Assembly (NCBI GenBank): GCA_907163375.1
Contig: CAJQUW010007910.1
Coordinates: forward strand, 1-64,000
Direction of reading: 5' to 3'
Length of the DNA: 64,000 bases
Source: Prostheceraeus crozeri
Lineage: Eukaryota > Platyhelminthes > Polycladida > Euryleptidae
Numbering within the stretch: position 1 is the stretch's first letter; every line of letters starts with the position of its first letter. Below the pieces are notes generated by a model, which was not told the DNA's origin, did not search any database, and worked only from the letters and a program-made list of their open reading frames with translations. The translations under genes were made by a program, and so were the position numbers. Positions 12,362 through 23,568 of the stretch are shown here, piece after piece.

Positions 12362-13436
12362 TTAGGCATAATCGCTGAAATGTATTACTGGAATCAAAAC
12401 TTCAACATCAGCGCTGTCTAAGTTAACTGAAATTTGTATGCATAAACATGATATGTTTAAAACATGAACGTGCCTGGACAACGATGTTTGTGAAGAAATT
12501 ATTACAATGTCATCAAACAAATCAAATAACGAAATTATTGGACTATCAAAAGTCATTTCCTGATGAAATTGTTGAACAACTTCAAAAGTTTCAATGTCGG
12601 CCACAGTCTGACCTTCACTAGGATAAAATCTTTGAATGATCCCATATTTGACAGCTCTTTCTGATTCATGAAATTTACAAATGTAACTGCAAGAATTTTG
12701 TTTCCGAGGATAATGTATGCTGTGGTACACCAACCCACGAATTTTGCATCGATCTTTATCTATTAACAGTGCTTCTACAGCACTGTGATCGTTGAAAAAT
12801 GATGGAACACTGCTTTTGAAATTAGATTTGCTGACTATAGAGAGATTAGCCTTCCGCAAAAAGGACTTCTCGACTATCTGCTTTCCGTGATACTTACTTC
12901 CATGAAACAAAGACTTAAGAGACTTGATATTGCGTTCAAAAGCAAACATTGACGCAACATGCAATGGTCCAAAACGTGATGCGTCCTCAAGTATGTGATA
13001 CAATAAATGAACGTTGAGAGTCATCAACTTAGGAGGAAAAACTTTTTTAAACAGAAAACTAAATCGATCTAAGAAGGTGCGTGCAGCGATCAGAATGTCA
13101 GCAGATAATGGAGATTTGTTAAGAACTTTAACAAATAATATCAAACAGAAAATACACTCCCTTATTTCTTCATTTCGCTGAAAACTGCAAATAATTGGGA
13201 AGCATATATATACAAAAAAATTACGGAATTCATGAGCTTTCCATACACTCATATCACGTATCCTTCGGAAGCGAGAACACCAATGAGGAACTTTCACATT
13301 TTCAATGCACTTTTCTACGTAGCTTATAGTATGCCGTCTTCCAATGTAAAATCGTTCAGTGTGATACCTAGAATTAAAAAAAGCATTCAATATCATCTTA
13401 AAAATGCCTTCATAAATGCAGTGCATTGGATCTATA
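12362..13436 (-). pseudogene. CACTA/Tnp2-type transposase, C-terminal part (copy 1)
   Basis: This minus-strand frame gives the last about 358 residues of a transposase of the CACTA (Tnp2, transposase_21-like) group. It opens IIDPMHCIYEGIF, the conserved D-x-MHC-x-x-x-G block, and carries SMFAFERNIKSLK, whose E is the likely third catalytic residue of a DDE centre. The apparent start MFTG belongs to the end of the inserted element, not to the transposase. An acceptor-like TTATAG at 13432-13437 could mark a true exon start at 13431. The rest of the gene is at 21111-22560 beyond the 7.67 kb insertion. The stop codon is at 12362. Confidence 0.75.
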
Positions 13437-13699
13437 ATCCCAGTAAACATGTGACGTCAGCGGGATGTCATGACGACGTCATTCCAGGATGGCCCACGTA
13501 CGTCTTATTTGACAGTAAAAAAGACGTCACAGCGGAAGCATCACAGGACGTCAGTATGACATCCCGCCGGGACATCCCACGTACGTCACAGCGGAACTCT
13601 CACAGGACGTCAGTCTGACATCCCGCCGGGACATCCAACGTACGTCTTCAAAGTGCTCCTACGAGACGTCCTAATGAGTCACTTGACATCGTGACAGAC

Positions 13700-14643
13700 A
13701 TCCCATTACCATACTTAAAACTAGTTTCAATCATTTACCCAATTATGAAGATAGCGAAAACATTGGAATCATCTGTGTATAATTATATTTTCGCAAATTA
13801 TCTAAGTATTTCTGTTTGCATACACGTTCCACTTGAGACAAAAGCAGACGCTGATAAATCACGGATCCTTCTTCGATATTCCATTGACCTTTTGTAAGCA
13901 CGACGTACCTGAAGTAAGAAACAGCAAAATTTTCATTAGATCACAAAAATTACATACACATAGGCATACATATACAACGCTCAAAAGAGAAATCACTATA
14001 TTAGAATATCAATATCTAATATGATGAAATTGCTCATCAGAGGTATCGAAATGAATGCCTATTGAATTTGAGTCAACGTAGAGAAGATGCTTCGACATGT
14101 AGGCATATAGGGCCTACATTGAATATGAACAATATATAATTCTGTATAGTTCGTAAAATATAAAATTTCTTTCATTGACATGAGGCACAACTGATCCAAA
14201 ATAAAAGTTTCTTCATGCTTGTTGCCTAAAATCTAGAGGCTATCGAAGCTAAATTATAAATTGAAGACATAATTAGAAACTAAAATTTAGAAAAACATAC
14301 ATTTTAAAATTCACATTGTCATTATATTTTGAATGCATGCAATGCTCTGCATCTGGACAGGGACACAATTTTTGATATATTTTTGATTTTTGACCATCTT
14401 CGGATATTTATCGCCTGTAAAATTAGATCATGAATTTTAACATGATTTTGCATTAATACTGTACAACCCAATAAAATTTGACATTCATATGATGAGAGAA
14501 TTCCTTGTTTAGATAGTATTTCCTCTGTTTTTCAAGCAAATGCGGGACAAGCGACCATCATCTTCCGGCTACAGGCTATTTACACACAATTAATTGCACA
14601 ATCATGATAAAATTAATCATCATAATTATCAATAAATAAAAAA
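13700..14643. other. AT-rich interior of the CCC-ended element, no gene
   Basis: Open frames here are short and show no protein-like pattern. Position 14054 is A in this copy and C in the second copy. Confidence 0.4.
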
Positions 14644-14947
14644 AAGCCACTAGATTTATTTTGATAAAATTAAAAACTAATTCTTGCACAATGTCTTTCG
14701 CCCAATCTTATTTAAGTATAAACGTGGACTGAATATAAAATACAAAATCTAGAATCATATAAGCATACTTCTGCAGTAATATATCTATGAACAATCCTTT
14801 TGTTCATAGATTCATTGCTGTAGAAGTATGATTTCAGATTTTGTATTTTATATTCAATCCTGCGCATGTTTGCACTTGAATAAGAATGGACGAAATGCAT
14901 TGTGCAAGAATTAGTTTTTAATTTTATCAAAATGAATTTAGTGGCTT
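14644..14947. repeat. 304 bp foldback element (copy 1)
   Basis: Two arms of about 145 bases (about 14644-14793 and 14799-14947) are near-complements. They run from AAAGCCACTAGATTTATTTT outside to CTATGAACAA at the hinge, with a loop of a few bases. The arms differ at scattered positions. A foldback MITE is the simplest reading; no target duplication was assigned. Confidence 0.7.
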
Positions 14948-15022
14948 TAGTTATAAACTGAGTAAAGGGTAATCATTTTTTAGACATCATAATTATCATC
15001 AAATAATAAACGTTTTGTTCTA

Positions 15023-16170
15023 CAGATTGTTTCATAAAAAATGGATCACCCTTAAACATCGCCTTAACTTCAACTTTGTCTAACTCCGCCAAACTTGAAC
15101 GAATTTCTCTGAAATTTGGAAGATATGTCAGTTGTACTTACTAATATCATTATTGGAAATTTCAAGCATGAATATTGAGTTGTTTTCCTGTTATAGATGA
15201 AAGAGTAGTAGATAATTTGATCTTCATTTAGCAATGTTACACAAAATCATACCTCACTCTTATAAAATTACATTTGTTTCCTTTGTTATGTAATATGTTG
15301 TTCTACAAGCCAAAAGCTATCAAGCAAAACAAAAATAAAGAAAATCGGTCAATCAGAGCCAATATAGCACCATTATTCATCAACAATAATGTAACTGCTA
15401 CATGTGATTAACTGGACTTCATGCTCCATAGTTTCCTGACTTCGTTGCGGTGGTGTTGGCAGCACTCCTGATTGCTTTCAGCTAGAAATCTATCTCTCAC
15501 CGGTTGAAAACAATACAAAGCACAAATGAACAATAACGAGATCGCATTCACAAAAGGCAAAGTGTCAGCTGGCATTTGGACCAATGGCCGCTTTGAACTT
15601 CACATACAGCAAGGAACCATGAATTCTGAACGCTATGTGAATGTTTTACGAATGAACATTGGCCAAATGACAGATCAACTTGGTGATCCATCGACTTGGT
15701 TATTTATGGATGATAATGCTACGTGTCACAGGAGTAGTAGAGTCAACTTATGCAAGTCTCAATTAGGGCTTAGGACATTATCTTGGCCAGCTCGTTCTCC
15801 TGATCTGAATCCTATAGAAAATGTATGGAGTATTCTAAAACGTAACGTTCGTCGTTCACTGCTACCTACAGATGGCGTATCACAACTTACGTCACTGTTA
15901 AAGAGAGTGGAGAAAGTTAGATCAGTCAAAAATCAACGATATCATCGAATCAATGCCTAGACGAATTGGTAATGTCATTGACAATAAGGGTAGGGCCACA
16001 AAATATTGGCTTCTTTAGAACCGTTACTGTATCATAGCTTATCAGATTATATAAGGACATTTAGATATATTAGGGACATGAAATAACCTGAAAAATTCTT
16101 TCTGTATCATACTTATGTTTGTTTTATTTAGTCAAATTTTAGGATGATCCACTTTTTATGAAACGGACTG
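15023..16170 (+). mobile_element. Tc1-like element, internally deleted (copy 1)
   Basis: Termini CAGATTGTTTCATAAAAAAT and, inverted, CAGTCCGTTTCATAAAAAGT are flanked by TA (15021-15022 and 16171-16172), the Tc1/mariner target duplication. The inner parts GGATCACCC and GGATCATCC also match. At 1.15 kb it is shorter than a full Tc1 element (about 1.6 kb), and only the C-terminal half of the transposase remains. Confidence 0.85.
15526..15960 (+). pseudogene. Tc1 transposase, C-terminal DDE fragment (copy 1)
   Basis: The 144-residue frame holds the second and third catalytic positions of a Tc1-like DDE nuclease: FMDDNATCH (second D) and SPDLNPIENVWSILKRNV (E of the DLNPIE block). The helix-turn-helix DNA-binding domains and the first catalytic D are absent, so it cannot be active. 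The first residues MNNNEIAFTKG do not look like a family start. The sequence is identical in the second copy. Confidence 0.85.
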
Positions 16171-17636
16171 TATTTACAACATAATACAAACATAACGTTT
16201 TATTATAATTAAATCGAATACAGGCCTATTTTATGTAGCCCAGAATGTGTTCCTAACCTTACAAATATGCAAATTATAATATTGTCATGTTTGCAACCAT
16301 TTCATAAAAATCCAGGCTAGCAAAAGATACATTGCATCCAATACATTCATGAGAAAAGCAAATTATTTATTCATTCATTTTCGCAATAATTGATAACATT
16401 CAACAAAATAAGCTTATTTGAATATTATTCAACAAAACTTATGTATGTGCACGCATTACGAGATTGCAAACTGATATGTGTGACGTACAATCGTCCAATT
16501 ATTCAAATATACAGTAGAATCATAATCATTATCTAGATTTGCTTAATAAGCTTAGATACCTGTACCTTACATTATTACATTGTTACAGTACATTTAAATT
16601 ATTCACTTACGTAAAAAAATCAATGCACAATCACAACATTTTGATCGTCAAAATGGTTGCCTATGCATTGTCATTTATAATCCTATGGTACAAACTTCAG
16701 TATTTTGCAGAAAACTTTAAGTATTATATTGATGATCACACAACAGTTCAATAACAGGAAGATGAAAATGTTCGAATAGCGTTCCTTTTTAAGCATGGCA
16801 AAATGTATGTAAAGCCTCTAATTATGGTAAATTATCTTCGGCGGGAGGAACTAATCTGATTCCAATTCGAGAGCCACGAAATTTGAAACAAATTAATTGA
16901 TATCAAATGATGCCATGTTTTATAGACAATTAAAATATTTTTTCTTTTATTTTTGCGATTTCATGAATTAGCTTCAACATTTATAATAATTTCGTGAAAA
17001 TAGACTTATAACTAATCCAGTGAGTAGTTAATTCACTTAAACTTAATAAGAAGTGAAAAGAGTAGACATCTCACCTGAAAACTCCGGCAATTGATGATAT
17101 CAATCATCGAAAACATTTTGTTGTACTGCATTAGACTATTTTCTTGTCAGAGATCACGAGATGAAATTCGAAGCCTTGGTTTTCAGCGACTAATGTAGGA
17201 GATAAAGTCAAGTCACTAAATATGAGGTGAACCAAATCGCAAGATGTTTTGTAAGATGATAAAGGCAAAAGCTTAGTCGTCAACTGCTGGTCTGCAACTT
17301 GAAAATAGAAATAAATGAATTGATTGTGGAGGTCGAATATGGGTGGTGGATTTAAGTTCCTCCAAATGTCGAAAGGAAAGGTGCTCGAGGCGTCGTTTAA
17401 GAAAGTTTGGTCTAAGTCGTAGACTTATCACTAAACCGTATCGCAAAACATGAATCACGTTCGATGCGCAGTGCGAGTAACATGAATGAAATGAAGGACT
17501 GCTTGTACGTTTCCTCTCGCTGTCATGTGATTATCGATAGTGACGTGTTGATTGAAGGTCATTCGCCCAGGCGGTAGTAGGGAAATAATCTGTGCGCAGT
17601 TCTCCTCTATTCAGAAATGTAATACGAGGGCTGCAC
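16171..17636. other. Interior of the CCC-ended element between Tc1 and piggyBac
   Basis: AT-rich sequence with no supported gene. Open frames at 16539-16754 and 17273-17458 lack recognisable features. Confidence 0.4.
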
Positions 17637-17640
17637 TTAA

Positions 17641-20130
17641 CCCTTTCGATCCTATGACGACACGTTGTCGTCACGCTTACATGCGCTATGACGACAGCGT
17701 CTCGTCATGAGAAATTTTGCTAACTGTTTAGGCGTGAAGTATTCCAGTTGCTTGTAAAACACGTTAGATGTTGTCTTTAGCGCATATTATGTGCAAACCA
17801 ACTATATTTAATAGAATTAACCGCTGTAATGGTACATGTATATGCAGTAGGTTACATGTACACGTACATCAAGTCTATTGAGGGCAAGTAATGCATTAGT
17901 TTCATGCTGCTGCGATCAGCTGTGTCTTGTGTTTCTGCTGTCTTTACATGATCTGATTGTCGGCAATACAACTCAGCGGTTGCAGTGCGATGTCACCTGC
18001 ATTCAGTCGAGCCACACATGAAGCATATTCAAAGTATTGATTGATGGTGATTGTATAATGACGTCCGGTAAAGATTGCGCGTGGCTGATTCGTTGTTAGG
18101 TAGAGCAGCTTGCACGGTATATTGTCATTTGTCACAACTAATTTCTGATCATTCTTTCAATGGCAGCGGCACCATCAAGTAGTACCAGGCACTCAACACG
18201 CCGAGTGCAGCCAGTCCGTCGCTATGGTTTTGATTCCGATAACAGTGAAGACGATTCGGACAATGAAGATACGACTTTTGATCCTCCCCATATTACAGAT
18301 GAGTCGTCTTCTGATACCGATTCTGATGGCAGTGAAGATCTAGAAGCGAGTGCCGAAGATGGGTGGACTATCATCGAGCCGACAGATGTCAGTGATGCAA
18401 CTAACTTTGTGTTTCTTGGAGAGTGGGGCTGGACAGATACGGAAATTGACAGTACCGAATTTACTGTGAGAGATTACATAATCAAATTTCTACCAGACAA
18501 TTTGTTTGAAACCCTCACAAAATGGTGAATGACCGTGTCCTTATTGAAAATGTTCGAATGATGGAGGAAGAGCAAGAAGAAATGCACTGGAAAAATGTTA
18601 CTATTTTAGAAATGAAGACATTTGTTGGTATTACTCTTCTAATGGGCATCGTAAAGAAACCCACAATCAGATCTTACTGGCAAACCGAAGAAATGATGAC
18701 AACTCCCTTCTTTTTGCAACCAAAGTGTCTGAGTCGTGACAGATACATCGCTATTCTGAGATTCCTGAGATTCTCGGATCCATTTGCGGTGGACCCATCC
18801 AAGAAGGAAAGCAGACTTCGTGGTTTCTTCTCTATTGTGAATGATCTTTGTTCTCAGTACCGACCACTTCAATCTCTGAGTTTGGATGAAAGTCTTGTAT
18901 TATTCAAGGGAAGGCTTTCAATCAAGATGTTTATTCGGACGAAAAGATCCAGGTTTGGTGTGAAGTTATTCATTCTTGCAGATAGAACGGGATACATGAT
19001 TTATTCTCAAATCTATGTTGGCAAGGATACCTGTTATGAAACCGGCGAGCCTGGTACTGAGGCGCTTTCGAATAGTGAAAAGATAGTCGTTCGATTACTT
19101 TCAAAGGCTGACATGCTTGACAGGGGATACGTCCTGAATATAGACAATTGGTTTACAAGCGTGCGGCTGATAGAGTACCTTCTTTCGAGAAATACGGGTG
19201 TTCGTGGAACAGTCAGACCGCAAAGAGGAATTCCAAAAATTCTTATTCAAAAGAAACTGCAACCTGTGTCATCGGCATTCGCTGAAAAGGACCGAATAAT
19301 AGCGGTAAAATTCTGTGACAGAAAGGATGTTTATCTGATGTCCACGTGTGACAATGCTTCTCGGGTGCAAAAGAAAGGATTTCCAAGGGCAATGTTCGAA
19401 CCAATGTGCTAAAGCCATCAATTGTCGAGAATTACAATCAAGAAATGGGAGGGATAGATCTCACAGACCAAGTTATTCGTCAATACAACTGCGCTCGCAA
19501 ATCGCATGCCTGGTACAAGATCGGCCTGAATTGCATTCTTCGGCTACTTTTCAATTCATGGGCTGTATACAGAAAAGAGAAAGAAAGCAACGTGAGTTTC
19601 TTTGACTTCCTAAGGGATGCCATACGAGTCTTGACAGATTTGCAATCAACACCAAAGGGAGCCAGAAGAAAAAGACGACCATCAGAGGAACAGCGCACGA
19701 CTACACATGTGCAAAAAAGAATCCCATCCACAACTGGCAAGAAAAATCCATTGAAGCGTTGCCGTGTCTGTTTCAGCAACGGAATCAGAAGAGAATCACG
19801 ATACATCTGTGATTCGTGCCCTGACAAGCCTGAGCTTTGCCTGGGTGACTGTTTCAATAAGTTTAAACATGACTAATGTCCCACCAAGTGAAAATTTGAT
19901 GATTTCTGTATTTTTAAAAAAATATAAATTTTTTGGATAATTTCGACTGTTTTTGCATGTTTTCTGATGTTAGGGGACTATTCGATCTATTTGGCATCTT
20001 ATTTAGTGTTGGTTGGGGTCAGGACAACACTTTTTGGTCGAGTAAACAGCATTTGAAAAATCCCGAAATTTTAGGATTTTTACAGGCAGCTAGGGGAGGA
20101 AGCCATAGATGCGAAACAGGATCGAAAGGG
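17641..20130 (+). mobile_element. piggyBac element (copy 1)
   Basis: TTAA flanks both ends (17637-17640 and 20131-20134), the piggyBac target site. The termini are CCCTTTCGATCCT and its complement AGGATCGAAAGGG, 13 bp inverted repeats. A palindrome-like TGACGACACGTTGTCGTCA lies about 15 bases inside the left end. Length is 2490 bases, normal for the family. The transposase inside is broken in this copy. Confidence 0.93.
18160..19876 (+). pseudogene. piggyBac transposase, broken by two 1 bp losses (copy 1)
   Basis: This is the same gene as at 48365-50083 but with a G missing near 18525 (AAATGGTGA here, AAATGGGTGA there) and an A missing near 19372. The frame therefore falls into three pieces: 18160-18528, 18522-19412 and 19406-19876. 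A substitution at 19363 would change L to R. Both losses lie in short G or A runs, where sequencing errors are common, so the damage may not be real. Domain content is described under the second copy. Confidence 0.9.
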
Positions 20131-20134
20131 TTAA

Positions 20135-20399
20135 TGACGTGACCGCCAACGCTGGGATGCTTTTAAATCATCGAAAGACAGACTCATTCCATGCATCGAG
20201 TACGGGCACGAATGAATCCGAAAAAGAGATCCGTTGAATTATGATATTGAAGTATTGCAATTGTATTCTATTCCAACTGCAATCGCAATATTGGGATTCA
20301 TCAAATGCCATGCGATAAACATGAATCCTAGTAATAAGAAATGCATGGGTAGAAATTAGTGATGAATTTTTACATTATGTTGTTATCGAAGATACATCG
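20135..20399. other. Short gene-free stretch right of the piggyBac element
   Basis: Unremarkable AT-rich sequence within the CCC-ended element. Nothing further is supported. Confidence 0.4.
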
Positions 20400-20835
20400 A
20401 TTTTAGATAAAAACAAAGCAGAAAACAGATTGATGGGAGAATAATAAATAGAAGAAGAAAAAGAAGAGCTGATAAGGAAACAGAAGAATAAAAGGAAGAT
20501 AAATGAGAGAAATGAGGAGACAGAGTAGAGGAGGAAGAATGAGAAATCAAGAGAAAGGAGAGGAGGAAAAAGAGAAGTGAGAAGAGATATTGAAGAAGAA
20601 GAGAAATGATGAATTGGAACAAGAGAAGAAAATGAAGAGAAGTGGGGAGAAATAGAAGATGAGGAAGAAAAGAATTAAGTTGAGAGATTAATAGAAATAG
20701 GGAGAAAGAGAAGAGGAAGAAGAAGAGAAATTATGAATGAGATCAAAAACTATGACAGAGAATCATTATCAGAAGAAAAAGTATCAAGAAAAGCGAGGAG
20801 ATAGATAAAGTGAGTGAGAGATCGAGAGTTCGAGA
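20400..20835. repeat. Polypurine (A/G) tract, about 430 bp (copy 1)
   Basis: The plus strand is almost wholly A and G here, with GAAGAAGA, GAGGA and GAGAAA blocks and only scattered pyrimidines. The opposite strand gives a false leucine/serine-rich open frame. Long mirror-rich purine runs can form triplex DNA and stall polymerases; no function is claimed. Confidence 0.85.
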
Positions 20836-21110
20836 ATGGAAATTAAAAAAGACAGTCCCAAAACTTAGTGCAATTAAGTGGAATTTATTCATCATAGCGT
20901 AAACGTTATAATTTCATGACTCATCGTGGTTGTGGCTCATTGATCATGTTTGTGGTCACACTTTGGATGTCACAGTGACGTCATATACAGGCGGTCATTC
21001 TGACGTCTTTGATGGGAGGTCACTGCGACATCCCGTTCTGGTCATAGACGTCTCAGACGCATGATGACGTCAATGGGACGTCGCAATGACGTCACAATGT
21101 TTACTGGGAT

Positions 21111-22560
21111 GATATTTGACGGCAGAGAAATTATGTCTGCTACAGGAGTACTGCCTTTTATGCCGAATATCGAGTTCCCGGAACTTCGCTAGTGACGAAT
21201 AATAAGCATATTCGTTGTCTTCCATTCCATCTCCGATTTCAAGGGGATAAGTTCTCGCAAAGCCTCCATCAACACGAGTCACTTCACCCTTCACTTTGCA
21301 TTTAGGACATCCATACGCTCCATTATACTGAACAATGTTCAAAAGCCCAGCTGTTGCTGGCAAATCTGAAATGGAAGCCAGTGTATGAACAATCACTCTT
21401 ATGTCCTTGCAATTGTATCTAACTGTAAATGAGGATTCATATTTTAATTGCCGAACAGCTTGGCGCAAGAAAAAATCCCATTTTGGTTCAGTAGGTCCCT
21501 CCCATAGTGACAGAAGTATCATATTATCCATCTTTTGTCGATTAAACGGAGACAAATTCAAAATAATAGCATGCAACGGCCACAATGTATGTTTCGAAGT
21601 ACGCAGCAACGATGCACCATCCGTGGACAACATAATGTAGATGTTCAGGGTGTCACCGCTTAGTTGAGCGCGTCTTTCTTCATCTGCCAGCACTGATGAA
21701 AGAACGTCGGTGTTCCTCTTAGCCACTAGGATGTCATTATAGACAATTATTTTCTCGAATGAATATTGGATGATGTATTCCATTTGCTTTCTCAAATCAA
21801 TATGGAACAAAGATGAACATTTCCCTCCACAGCTGCATTTTATGTCATCAGATAAACCACATGCCGAACATATAAATTCGGACGATATGTAATTTGAAGT
21901 GGAAATTGTTTGCATCATGCGACTGAATAAACTTCGTGAGGTAGGCAAGTCCACATTTTTGACAGCCTGAAAAGGAATGAGCTTCGTTACAGATGGTAGA
22001 GTAATATCAGCTGAATTTGAAAACTTGGGTCGCGCCAACTGCCACCAGTTACATCCAATCCATTCAACCGCTAAGCCAAACAAACAGTTCATGTCAAATG
22101 AGGATTAATAACTTATCCGTACCTTCATAACAGCTGCCAGTTTATCATAACTTCTTTGTGAGATATCGTTGCTGGCTAGGTTGTAGTACAGAGCCGCTGT
22201 TTCCTCGACATCTCCATTACCGACCAAGTTAGAACATTCTAAATATTCATTATCACAATTGTCATCATATAAGAAGCTTCTATCCGAATCATCGCTATCT
22301 GAATGATCAGAGCTGGAATTGGATGAAACACACTCATTTGCATCACTTGACATGGCATTGCTACCAACAGATGTAGGATCATTTTTGGCGATTGAAGATT
22401 TCTCTACTGTGATTTCTGATTCGTCCATATTTGATGTGTCACAATTTTGATCACCCAAGTTATGCGTGCAATCAACCATTTCTGGGACATGTGACCAGAC
22501 ACGACGACTTTTGAAAAAGTTGTGTTTGGAAGAAACATATCTTCTTCGTTTGTAAGACAT
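21111..22560 (-). pseudogene. CACTA/Tnp2-type transposase, N-terminal part (copy 1)
   Basis: The minus-strand frame opens MSYKRRRYVSSKHNFFKSRR at 22560, runs through an acidic serine-rich linker, and has one in-frame TAA (22105-22107, after MKVRISY) before continuing SSFDMNCLFGLAVEW in the same frame. Counting from that second methionine: a cysteine cluster CSACG..CSCGGKC (about 75-92), the first catalytic block STDGASLLRTS (D about 158), WPLHAIILNLSP, LWEGPTEPKWDFFLR, the second block SDLPATAGL (D about 243), and YGCPKCKVKGE. This order matches plant and animal CACTA transposases (TDG.....WP; D.PA; CP.C). It is cut by the CCC-ended insertion after AVKYH. The whole protein would be about 850 residues. 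The A/T codon at 21687 differs between copies (Ala here, Thr there). Confidence 0.8.
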
Positions 22561-23276
22561 CTGTAAAACACATCAGCAAAAGTGAGCTTCAATGCCACTC
22601 TAATGAGTCTACAGCTTATACTGACATCGTTCGAATGCCTAGTTATTACTCCAATGACACGTTGCATTGTCGAACATAGAGTTAATTAATGTCGATATTG
22701 ATGTAGATTCCGAAATTTAAAGAATCGTGTGCAATATTCAATAAGTTACAGCAGTTTGGATTTCAGCTCAGGCTAAAGGGTGATCCGAATTTTCATGAAT
22801 CAATGTGTGGTATGAAGAGATCACGGTAATTATTAAAGAAAAAGTAGGTCTCAAATAATGGCATTGGTCTTATATTTAACTTTAAATGATTAATCAATGA
22901 TGGCTGACTGAGGCACTGTCACTGCCGCAAAGACAGTGAAAACAAATGCGAATCAACACACCCTGCAATAAATATATCCGGCGCACCTGTTTCATGAAAT
23001 CTTAAAAGAAACAAGACTCAGTGCGCGCCGAGCATCAAGGCAAGAAAATGAAAAAAATACAATTTAGTGGTGCACAGCATACTGCTTTTAGGAAGGACAA
23101 TTGGCGTGTCATGCTAGGTTTATTCCGACGCAAAAAGACGTGTAAGTGGCTATTTGCTAAATAATTCATAATGACATAGGGAGGTTTTCATTTTCATAAA
23201 TCAAAAGCAAAATATTCGTTGTCTCCTAACTCTATTCGTCTATCAAAAAAATATAAAGGATTGTTTCAAAAATAAT
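22561..23276. other. Upstream region of the transposase gene (copy 1)
   Basis: This is where the 5' end of the CACTA-like element would be expected, but I found no array matching AGATTCTG and no clear terminus. AAAGGGTGATCCGAATTTTC near 22775 resembles a Tc1 terminal repeat without a partner. Confidence 0.35.
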
Positions 23277-23566
23277 GGGCGTTTTCGTAAATGCAGAAAC
23301 AGTGTTTCGAAAGTGTTTCGAAACAGGCAGAAACAGGTTTCTAAATTTAGAAAGTGTTTCTGCATTGTCAATAGCAACGCAGAAGCAGTTTCAGAAACAT
23401 CAGAAACAGCCGAAGCACACAAGATCTCTTTCATTTTCAACAATAGATGTCAGTTATTATCTGATGACGTGCTCCGATTGTTTATTGATTATTTATTGCG
23501 TCATCAGCCATGAAAACGAAAGCAGAAACATGTCAGAAACAGTTCTGCGAAAAATGTGAAACACCC
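23277..23566. mobile_element. 290 bp MITE-like element with GAAACAG repeats (copy 1)
   Basis: The ends GGGCGTTTTCGTAAATGCAG and, inverted, GGGTGTTTCACATTTTTCGC are imperfect inverted repeats flanked by AT (23275-23276 and 23567-23568). Inside are about a dozen GAAAC/GTTTC motifs (CAGAAACA, TGTTTCGAAA). The open frames across it are repeat-derived. The superfamily is unclear. Confidence 0.5.
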
Positions 23567-23568
23567 AT

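Larger units (their letters stand above)
13439..21108. mobile_element. 7.67 kb CCC-ended non-autonomous element with GACGTC-rich ends (copy 1)
   Basis: Ends are inverted repeats: CCCAGTAAACATGTGACGTC at 13439 and its near-complement, with one extra A, ending TTTACTGGG at 21108. AT flanks each side (13437-13438 and 21109-21110), the expected 2 bp target duplication. Both ends hold many palindromic GACGTC/ACGTCA and GGGATGTC motifs (about 13450-13700 and 20940-21105). It interrupts a CACTA-type transposase gene. It has no transposase of its own kind, but contains a foldback, a Tc1 derivative, a piggyBac element and a polypurine tract. Short terminal repeats, subterminal arrays and a 2 bp duplication would fit a CACTA/CMC-like vehicle; the class is inference. 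Confidence 0.75.

Noticed and set aside
12362-13450. A protein starting MFTGIIDPMHC
   Set aside because: The first four residues come from the terminus of the inserted element; the frame is the back half of the split transposase.
20383-20622. Leucine- and serine-rich 79-residue frame on the minus strand
   Set aside because: It is the translation of the complementary polypyrimidine strand of the purine tract; composition alone explains it.
22770-22810. AAAGGGTGATCCGAATTTTC as a Tc1 terminus
   Set aside because: It resembles the Tc1 end at 15023 only in part, and no partner end or TA duplication was found.
23275-23559. Overlapping frames of 66-94 residues across the GAAACAG stretch
   Set aside because: They read the subterminal repeat motifs in different frames and strands and show no protein pattern.
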